A stretch of 64,000 nt of DNA, taken from the NCBI GenBank assembly GCA_030549495.1, contig JAUIRK010001029.1:124001-188000 (forward strand), given 5' to 3'. The DNA is from Nectonema munidae (taxonomy: Eukaryota > Nematomorpha > Nectonematoida > Nectonematidae). Below, piece by piece: positions 56,435 to 64,000 of this stretch. The first letter of the stretch is position 1. Every line of letters begins with the position of its first letter. Position numbers and translations under genes: made by a program. The notes beneath the pieces are model-generated. The model ran no database searches. It was not told the DNA's origin and worked only from the letters and a program-made list of their open reading frames with translations.

Positions 56435-56710
56435 CGTCGACCCTTTCATAGAACATTTGTCTTCACATCGACCTTCACCCCACATAGAAATATTTTATAA
56501 AAAGATTAATCAATGTCCAACAATTAAGAAAAAAAATACAAACCAAAAATGTTTCATATATCCTATACTATACAATGTCCTAAGCTATGTTTTAAAAGAA
56601 AAAGAAGATTTATTGCTACTATAAAGTAAAAAAGCATAGCACAATTTGGCAAATTTGTCTATCTTATCGAGCCCTAAAGATTTGTTATCGACCACTTTGC
56701 CGACTCCTTG
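56435..56710. mobile_element. Possible hAT fragment with GTCGAC words
   Basis: CCGTCGACCCTTTCATAGAA, ACATCGACCTTCACCCC and, on the far side, TTATCGACCACTTTGCCGAC recall the GGTCGATATCGACC element at 6.6 kb. No clean ends or duplication. Confidence 0.3.
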
Positions 56711-56786
56711 TTTAGAAGAAGAAAAAAGATTACTAGTTATTTCAAATCAATTAGGCGTACACACAAGAAGAAAAGAAAAATGATAA

Positions 56787-56936
56787 GGTAAAGGTACCTT
56801 TGGGTGTTTTCATCGGGAAGGCACAATTGTGCTGCTTCTTGTATCTAACTACGAGGAAAGTAAGCTTGACGCGGGATCGAATAGAAGACCTTGAGTTGTC
56901 GAAACCCAGTATGTAAGCAACCTTACTGATGCGGCC
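56787..56936 (-). mobile_element. tRNA-derived SINE
   Basis: Minus strand: GGCCGCATCAGTAAGGTTGC (A-box side), TTCTATTCGATCCCG (B box), body TACTTTCCTCGTAGTTAGAT, tail CCGATGAAAACACCCAAAGG followed by TACCTTTACC. It closely follows the 29.4-kb copy in body and tail. Confidence 0.75.
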
Positions 56937-57634
56937 TTATGCGATAAAATGTAACTGCAAGGATTATTAGAAACCTAGGTAATACTTGTAACCTAATATT
57001 ATTGGTAGAAAAAGAAAATAAATCATATTGACTTATATGAGATATTACATTCATCTCACATTTTTGACAAATAATACTTTTCAAAACTAACAACTTTAAT
57101 CAAAGTAGAATTTTAGTATCAAAGCGTCTATTATTCCGATTATTTTGAACTGTGTTTAAACTAGCTGAAAAAAAGGCAATTTATTCATCTTACTTGTGAA
57201 AAAGGCACAAGAAAACTTTAACTCCAAAATGATTGATTAAGAATGTCCATTTCCAATATGTTCAGATACTAGTTTAAAGACGGTGCTACTTTTTCTAATC
57301 GAGTTAGTAGTCTTTATAGAAATCCTAAGGACTTTCCTTAATTTTATATTATTATTTTACTTGTGCTTTTGAAATCACTATGATTCAAGTGATTGATATC
57401 CTTAGCAAATTTGTAACATCAATTTGCATAATCTCGCAATAGAAAACATTTATATTGCAGCCACTTTTTCAATATTTTGCAAAGTAACACCTAAAAATGG
57501 AAAATTTCAGCTCATGGTGGGAACTCCTTATCTTTCAATACAAATCTACATTTATCCTACATATTTTAAAAAGAAAATGACGTAAATTATTATTTGTAAC
57601 TGCATCTGTGCCACTAAAAATACAAGAAAAGCTA
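56937..57634. other. AT-rich DNA, nothing recognised
   Basis: No coding or repeat structure supported. Confidence 0.5.
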
Positions 57635-57635
57635 T

Positions 57636-57771
57636 TTAACCCATTAAGTGCCATAGAAATCAGACGATATTTAAAAAAACGCAGACGATTTATATTCAAA
57701 GTCATTGAAAAAAGCAGACGAAGATGAAATTACTTATGTTCCCAAATGGGAACATTGGGAGTTAATGGGCT
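57636..57771. mobile_element. TTAA-type MITE, diverged
   Basis: Left TTAACCCATTAAGTGCCATA, right inverted GCCCATTAACTCCCAATGTT. Inside, CAGACGA occurs three times, as in the other TTAA MITEs at 37.8 and 58.9 kb. The right target site is not a clean TTAA. Confidence 0.6.
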
Positions 57772-58305
57772 AGCCACTAGTTTATAAGGTAAAAATGGCA
57801 TTCACGTTCATTACTCGACACTCTCTTTTTCAATTCTAACTCTTTTTTTATGCTTTTAGGAATAAAAGTTTCGACAATAACTTCTTTTCATAATCTTTTC
57901 TTTGTCTGCCCTAACACATGCTTCTGTGCTCCACTTCCCTAACATAGTATTTCCGGATGGAGGCAGAAGAAATTGAAGAATCAGTGCTGATACAAGTTAA
58001 CTTTTTTAATTAATGATATGCATATCGCCTGCCTTAAAAATATAAAATTCCGTTGAAAAAGAAACAGATGATTAATTAATCTTCAAAATTTTGGTCCTCA
58101 AAGTTTTAAAAATATCTTGCAAACAATCATCCACTCCAAATCTACCATTAAATTTAATAAGGCTATAAATGAGGATGTCACACTATCGGTAGATGACGTG
58201 GGGGATGAAGCATATAGTCATGTCTAGTTAGTTATGAAAGAATAGTGCTCCCTTGGATGCGATACCTATAATTAAAAATGCCCCACTAATATGTTACAGT
58301 ATAGA
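57772..58305. other. No supported gene
   Basis: A slightly GC-richer piece at 57895-57970 has no open frame of note. Confidence 0.45.
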
Positions 58306-58313
58306 TTATAGAA

Positions 58314-58752
58314 GAAGGTTTCTCAACCATTTTTTTGTCTAAATCACCCACTATGAAGTATGGCGAAAATCGTTAACCTTTTTTCAAACATTAATTTGAG
58401 TTCTTCATTTCATCTAAGTTCAATAAATTCTTCTTAAAAAATTTCTACTACAGATTCTTCCATATTACAGCCAAAAATGATTTATCAGTTCAAGCAAATG
58501 CTTAATTGAGAACAATATGTGATCTTTTAGCTGAGCTAAAAAAGAAGACAATTTATTTATCTTACTTTATGATTAGTAAAAATTATAGTTTGATTGAAAT
58601 TCTCACTACATTAAATTCTTATATAAAAATGAGTTTTTAAAAAATATTTGAATATTTTATCCAAAGCCAAACCATTTTCTTAACCAAATTTCTCACCTCA
58701 ATTCTGTTTTCGCCAGAAGTGTGCGTTTTGTCCACGGTTGAGAAGCTCTGGA
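58314..58752. mobile_element. hAT-type MITE, near-perfect target duplication
   Basis: 439 bp. Left GAAGGTTTCTCAACCATTTT, right inverted TCCAGAGCTTCTCAACCGTG. Flanked by TTATAGAA and CTATAGAA (7 of 8 match). Confidence 0.7.
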
Positions 58753-58895
58753 CTATAGAATATGGATAGACCAGCAAGCCGTTGAAAATGAATCAAAAAT
58801 TCATCTATAACTTTCATAAATTTGACATTTCATTACAATTTATTCTGTGTTGGAAAAATATTATTATCGATTGGTTCGAGAAAAATAGAACTATT

Positions 58896-59023
58896 TTAAC
58901 CCTTTGAGGACCAGAATTTTGAAGAATAATCATCTGCTTTTTTTCAATGGAATTTTGTATGTTGTAAGCAGACGATTATTATTTCTTGTTACACCGGTGT
59001 CACACTAATCCTCAAAGGGTTAA
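58896..59023. mobile_element. TTAA-type MITE, 128 bp
   Basis: TTAACCCTTTGAGGACCAGA on the left, inverted TTAACCCTTTGAGGATTAGT on the right. The interior GTAAGCAGACGATTATTATT and ACACCGGTGTCACAC parallels the 37809-37923 copy. Target TTAA is intact on both sides. Confidence 0.88.
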
Positions 59024-59096
59024 TGTTTAAGATGGTCAAATGACCTGCTGGCCACCTGCAGCAGACGTCGACAACATTATAAAATATTAATCTCTC

Positions 59097-59363
59097 CAGT
59101 GGCGAATCCAAGGAGGAGGCCTCATGGGCCTAGCCCCCCCCCCCCATGAAAAATGGCTTCGAAAATTACCCTTACATGTATAAAAAATAAATTTTGCAAT
59201 TTATTCATGGCAAAATAATGTTAAAAATATGAAAACATAGGTAATTAGTGATTCTAAAAGACATAATACAGCTGTCGTATTCTCTGAAGACTTTTAGCAA
59301 AATTGCAAAAAAATTAAATAGATTTCGCCCCCCCCCCATAAGAAATTTCTGGATCCGCCACTG
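59097..59363. mobile_element. MITE with perfect 8-bp target duplication, C runs
   Basis: 267 bp flanked by AATCTCTC (59089-59096, 59364-59371). Left CAGTGGCGAATCCAAGGAGG, right inverted CAGTGGCGGATCCAGAAATT. Both ends adjoin long C or G runs (GCCCCCCCCC). Same superfamily as the CAGTGGCG elements at 2.4 and 22.8 kb. Confidence 0.92.
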
Positions 59364-59450
59364 AATCTCTCATAAATTAATAATAGCTTAAATTAATAAG
59401 ATACTAATGTTGCATATTATAACATAACTTTCTCTTTATATGAATTGGTA

Positions 59451-59594
59451 TGCAGTGAAACCTCGAATATCCCAATTTTCGCGTATCCGAACAACTCACG
59501 TGTCCACCTAAAAAGAAAGAAAACGAAACAAGTTTTCACGTATCCGAACAATTTCTTTGTCTCGAAACCTCTGTTCGAATACTTGAGGTTCTAA
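59451..59594. mobile_element. Tigger/pogo-type MITE
   Basis: 144 bp between TA dinucleotides. Left TGCAGTGAAACCTCGAATAT, right inverted TTAGAACCTCAAGTATTCGA. GTATCCGAACAA occurs twice inside. CAGTnnAACCTCnnnTATCCGAA ends are diagnostic of Tigger-like elements. Confidence 0.75.
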
Positions 59595-59599
59595 TATGG

Positions 59600-62500
59600 A
59601 AGACAACGTTGCAAATTTTTTTACTTCCTATATTTGAAATAAATCAATGTAGAAACCTTGATTCATCATTTTTGCAAGACCACTACTGTCTAGGCATACT
59701 CCTATATATATTTGATTTTCAAAAATTGCAATAAAAAGTTCATGTTACACAAAAAGTTGAATAATTACATATGACTGAATTAAAAGAGAAACAAAATAAA
59801 AATTTATTGAAGAACTAAAGCATCAATACTAAACCATGGATTTTATTATTGTTGATTTTTCTAAAATCAATTATTTCTGTTTTGTTTTTGTATTTTCTAG
59901 AAATTTACGGCATATACCCTTTTGTGTTGTGAGAATTTGGGCGAAGCAAAAGAAAACTAGATATAGACTGAAAATGATATTTCTGTTGACTTTGAATAAA
60001 TTTAGCACATCTTATCCTTTCTTGTCTGAGTAGTTAAAATATAAATGCTCTTTTAATATCTCAAAACACGAAATTATTTTAAGGGATCTTCTCTCTCAAA
60101 GTATTGCGAAGACTTGGATATCAACTGTCTGTCTGTATGGACTCCGTTAGAGCAGTCAACAAGTCCTAAGGAGAACGCTTTCACTAAAACAACCCTTCAA
60201 TCGGACTTCAAACTCGCACTCCCTTACGACGAAGTATATCCTGAATCTTTTTTCATTTAGTGAGCAATTAGGAGTGAATTGCTTTGAAATAACATCATTT
60301 TCATTTTTGACAATTCGCTCAAAATAGCAACTCCTCTTACGAATTTTGTTGTATATCTGGCTTAAATGCTAAGAAGCAAAATATATAGACGGTTTCATTG
60401 CCTACATTCAAAGCAATAAGACTTTGTAATTAGAGTTTATAGGGAACATAAGTTTATTCAAAAATACTTTCAATTTCTGCCTATATGATAGCGCTATGCA
60501 TAGCGTTTTAAAATCAATTTTTTAAATGTTTACTTAAAAATGCATGAAATCGTGTTGAAATTAGTCCTATTTTCAATAAAATCTTAGTCTTTTTATACTC
60601 TATTGTAAGTGTAAGGAAACATCGACAGCGAAACCATGTGAAGATTTTTCAAGTTAAAACTAATTCTATATATTACCATCTAGAATGCGTAAAATTGATT
60701 TTGTTTGTTATTGTTGTTGGTCCCCAAATTACGTGTTTACAATAGCAACAAAACTAGAGCCTAAATGAGTTAAAAATCCTTTTAATTTCAAAAATCCTCA
60801 CAGGGTTACGCTGTCAATGTTTCCTTACACTTTGGTAGGAGTCAAGATGAGTAAATGCAGTACCAGCCAACCGATATGGCAGCTGCCGTTTGGTACCTTT
60901 GGCTGCATGGGTAGGCCTCCACTATGGCTAAGTGCTATATGAATAACTTTTCAGTTCCAAGACCGAGCCAATTGAAGCAATCTTGAAGATTATATCTACA
61001 ATTTTTCTTACCGAGTACTAAAGATCTAGATTCTAAATCTTTATTGTTACTCCTTACATATAGCAGCACAGGTAACATGGTTGACCTTGTCATTTTCTTT
61101 AAAAATTTATAGTTGATTAAATTATTAAAAATATTGATGTCAAAATAGAGTTCACTCTTTGACTAGATAAGCCTGGCATTTTGATATTAATGCGGTTGTT
61201 TTATAGAACCTTGATTCAATAGGTTCATGAGGGCTAACTTGTAACTGCGTCCGTATCATACAGACTTTTTGCTAATTAAAATTAGGACTTCACGAACGTC
61301 ACCACTAATCTCATCTACAAGACATTCTAATAGGACGATATTTTGTTTTTAACAATCAGTTATATCTTTAACTGGATCTCTACACTAAAAATGGTCAGTC
61401 TGCAAAAAAACATCTTGAAAGGATACAAGAAAGTAGTATATCAAATTGTGATATAAATATTGCTATTTATTCGTAAATAGGACAGACAAAAGTCAATATA
61501 GACAAACTATTTTAAATTCTGTTTAATACTAAAAAACCAAAATATTTGCTTATTATGATCTATCTTAATACCCCTATAAACAATATTGTTAGGTCAATAT
61601 TTTCCAATTTTTAAAAAAGTAATTAAAGTTTAAAAATTTCTTAAATTTGCATAAACGCTAAAAAGACGATACATCATGACTTTAAAGTTTTTTCACTATA
61701 ACAACGCTCAGCATCCGCTGTCCTGTCAAAATAAACCTTTTGGCAATGTGTTTTAAAAAAAATATTACTGAATTTGTGTGGTTGCTTAGTAAGATCTCAA
61801 TATGATAAAAGGGCTCCTTCTTTTACTCTACCAAAATAAAAACTACCCTGGAACGAAAGCTTTTTGATGCAAGACAATATTTGGATTTTTTACATGTAAA
61901 ACACTTTAAGATTACACTGCATCTCATCGAAGCGATTCAAATGATAGAAGCCTCAGCCCTGCTATTGCAAACACAAAGAGACAAATTGAGTCATTACCTG
62001 CAGCAAACACACTTCGTTCATCCTTGCTGTGATCACGAAACAACATCCTTTTCTTTCAAGTACTTCCTCTTCCTTATATGTATGTAGTATATATGTGCTG
62101 GGTGAATCGGTAATATCAGGCTGGCTATTCTTCAAAATTTGCTCATTTTTTATTCAAGTTTTAAACTAACTATAAAGCTCATTTTCTTTATTTCTAAATG
62201 CATCTACTCTTTATATTTTAACAAGAGTTATAAAAATGAAATAGATTACACTGGTCAGCACACTTTTTGGCAAAGGTTTTTAAAGCGTTTTAAACTAAAT
62301 TTGGGGTGGCTAATGCAGATATGATGGATTTTCTTCTATCACACCAGGTTTTAAGATAAACCATGTGACACTTTTTCTGGAGAACAATTTTGAACGAAAT
62401 TAGAGGGTTTATATAGATGAACTTTTTCGTTATTATAATTTGTATTCTTCTGTAACCAATAATAATTGTTAATACCAAATTGGGAAGTTATTGCAAAAAT

Positions 62501-63230
62501 GTAACATTGAAAGGTGTTAGGTAAAGTTGCTAGCAATTTAAGCTAACTTTTTTCAGTTTTAATAAAATTATAGTTTTTGTAATAAATATAATCAGTTGCT
62601 TTAATTACTGTATTATTGTTTTATTTATCTTTTACTTTTCAAGAAGGAGTCGGCGCCCTAATAATTATTGCGACTTCGATTTTATAAATAGTTATATTCA
62701 TAATTGTTAAATTAAAAAATGAATTCATAGACACTCTCTTTGTGCCCAACGTTCCAAAAGCGCCTTTTTGCAACTGATAGAAAAAGGCAGAAAAATTCAA
62801 TGGAATTAAAGAATGAACCTTTTTATTACACAAATACCCTTGTAAAGGAACAAAGCTCATTTTATGAGTAGAAAGTTTTTGGATGATTTGAAAATCTTTT
62901 TGAAGACAATGTAAGACACTACTAAACTACAAATACGAACCAATGAAACAACATTTTAGTAAATTATGTTGAAGAAAATATATCAAACATTTTGCGTTGT
63001 AACATAGAGCAGAAGTGTGTACGATTCTGAACATCTTTCAATGACTATCTAAAATCGCCATTCACGAACGACCTTGAAATATGGTACTTGTCATCGCACT
63101 TTTAAACATTAGTGATAGAGATTGAAAACTAACTAGTGAGTCAGTATTTTATAACTGATCTTTCCAAATCCATTTTGCACAATTTGAATTTACAGATTTA
63201 CAACATTTGAAGCAGAAAAGTTCATGATTC
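59600..63230. other. 3.6 kb with no supported gene or repeat
   Basis: Frames at 59836-60033, 61881-62087, 62139-62536 and 62639-62860 are short, AT-driven and unlike known proteins. On the minus strand GCTGCAG|GTAATG at about 61999 is a good donor with a short frame before it (MNEVCLLQ), but no acceptor or second exon can be tied to it. Confidence 0.45.
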
Positions 63231-63249
63231 AGAATTATAAATGGGTGGA

Positions 63250-63620
63250 GTTATCAGTGTTAGAAAAATTATACATGAATGCAGTTGCAGTCGCAAAATT
63301 ACAAATAGGTGGTGTGGGAGTCGAAAAACGAAAAATAAGAGGGGTCGAAAACGCATAAATAAGTGTAGTCGTAGGCGCAAAGTATTTTTCTAACTCCACA
63401 AACCTGTCTGGGGGTCGAATTCAGCGCGTTTAAAGGGATAGGAGTTGGAGTCGCTATCTAATAAAAAATTGGGAGGCGGGATCAGAGTTGGTTATTTTTA
63501 AGTATTTATAAAGATGAGCATATGGAGTGCCCCTTCTTCAGTCGTAGTGAGAAGCAAAGGGTAGGCGTTGAATTAACAAGTTCTTTTCATTCGGAGTCGG
63601 ATTTTGTAAGTTCTAGGAGT
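63250..63620 (+). repeat. Dispersed GGAGTCGG-type repeat, copy 2
   Basis: GTGTGGGAGTCGAAAAACGA, GGAGTTGGAGTCGCTATCTA, GCATATGGAGTGCCCCTTCT and CATTCGGAGTCGGATTTTG occur in the order seen at 20.88-21.07 kb. AACTCCACAAACCTGTCTGG in the middle resembles an internal copy of the element's end, so two elements may be joined here. Confidence 0.55.
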
Positions 63621-64000
63621 CGAGAATCGGTATCGGGAAGTAAATGAAAAAAATTGAGTATTCGTAAAATTCAAGAATGATACATCTTTGATTTTAAAAT
63701 TTAACTTGGATTAGTTGTATTGTGGTTAATTAATATAATTTAAAGTATATACTCATAATAATCTAAGAATGTGGACTATTTAAAGCATGATGTGAAAAAC
63801 GTTGAAAAGAGTTAGTTTATGATTAGAAATCCAGTTCTTCAACAAATGTATGTATCGTATGTAAATGTAAGCTTTTGATCTTCTGTATTTTCCATTTGAA
63901 ACGAAAATCGATTCAAAATAGCGAATTTTGACTTTTTATAAAATAATCTGAAAATATCTTAAAACTGATTTTTTATTTTGTAAATATTTTTGGCATAAAG
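63621..64000. other. AT-rich DNA, nothing recognised
   Basis: No coding or repeat structure supported. Confidence 0.5.

Noticed and set aside
16613-56936. tRNA genes on the basis of A and B boxes
   Set aside because: The cloverleaf arms are decayed and the unit continues into a conserved SINE body and tail repeated six times.
61881-62087. Possible host exon on either strand (good minus donor at about 61999)
   Set aside because: No partner acceptor, no recognisable protein, and the plus frame has no splice context.
1-64000. Retroviruses, LTR elements or Polintons
   Set aside because: No paired long terminal repeats and no gag, integrase or capsid-like protein stretches were seen; all RT pieces are non-LTR.

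Overview
This is animal nuclear DNA: strongly AT-rich, gene-poor, with introns, tRNA-derived SINEs, an APE/RNase H-type LINE, and piggyBac, hAT, Tc1/mariner, pogo and Mutator-like DNA transposon relics. The one recognisable host gene is animal ALG13. The mix of mariner-type elements, piggyBac copies and G-run MITEs fits an arthropod with a TE-swollen genome, perhaps a parasitic copepod such as a sea louse. That taxon guess is inference from general impression, not proof. I found no retrovirus, LTR element or Polinton.

Host genes. ALG13 (minus strand, 24.34-25.53 kb) has two exons, and its 0.67-kb intron holds a MITE. Its stop codon overlaps, tail to tail, the end of an exon-like reading frame on the plus strand (24.24-24.35 kb). 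A small two-pass membrane protein (13.75-14.10 kb, plus) looks like the terminal exon of a gene with a non-coding upstream exon. Two weaker exon-like pieces lie at 7.75-7.93 kb (minus) and 29.90-29.99 kb (plus).

Left third (0-22 kb). A piggyBac relic (2.7-5.2 kb), a diverged 1.3-kb duplication (8.2-9.6 and 10.7-12.0 kb), a 211-bp palindromic MITE, a hAT transposase relic (12.3-13.7 kb), a minisatellite (15.1 kb), a ~145-bp satellite (17.7-18.6 kb) with a lone monomer at 10.5 kb, and one of four copies of a large composite repeat carrying a SINE.

Middle (22-42 kb). ALG13; SINEs; a second composite copy split by a DD35E Tc1-like element with 21-bp iterated ends (31.30-32.88 kb; intact target sites exist elsewhere in the window); a Mutator-like transposase relic (33.8-35.6 kb) abutted by a DD37D mariner (35.61-37.08 kb); a LINE 3' fragment; and two hAT-type MITEs with perfect 8-bp target duplications.

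Right third (41-64 kb). A stack of nested elements: a piggyBac relic (41.5-42.8 kb) next to a minus-strand LINE (42.8-49.9 kb), the LINE itself split by another piggyBac (44.57-47.72 kb) and a hAT MITE (48.81-49.43 kb). Then the most complete composite copy (50.8-53.6 kb) with SINE and a 31-bp perfect hairpin, a pogo/Tigger-like transposase relic (53.76-54.96 kb), a cluster of MITEs (57.6-59.6 kb), and about 4 kb of featureless DNA. Nearly all recognised coding sequence is transposon debris. The value of the window is its insertion record: repeated copies supply pre-insertion sites that date the elements relative to one another.
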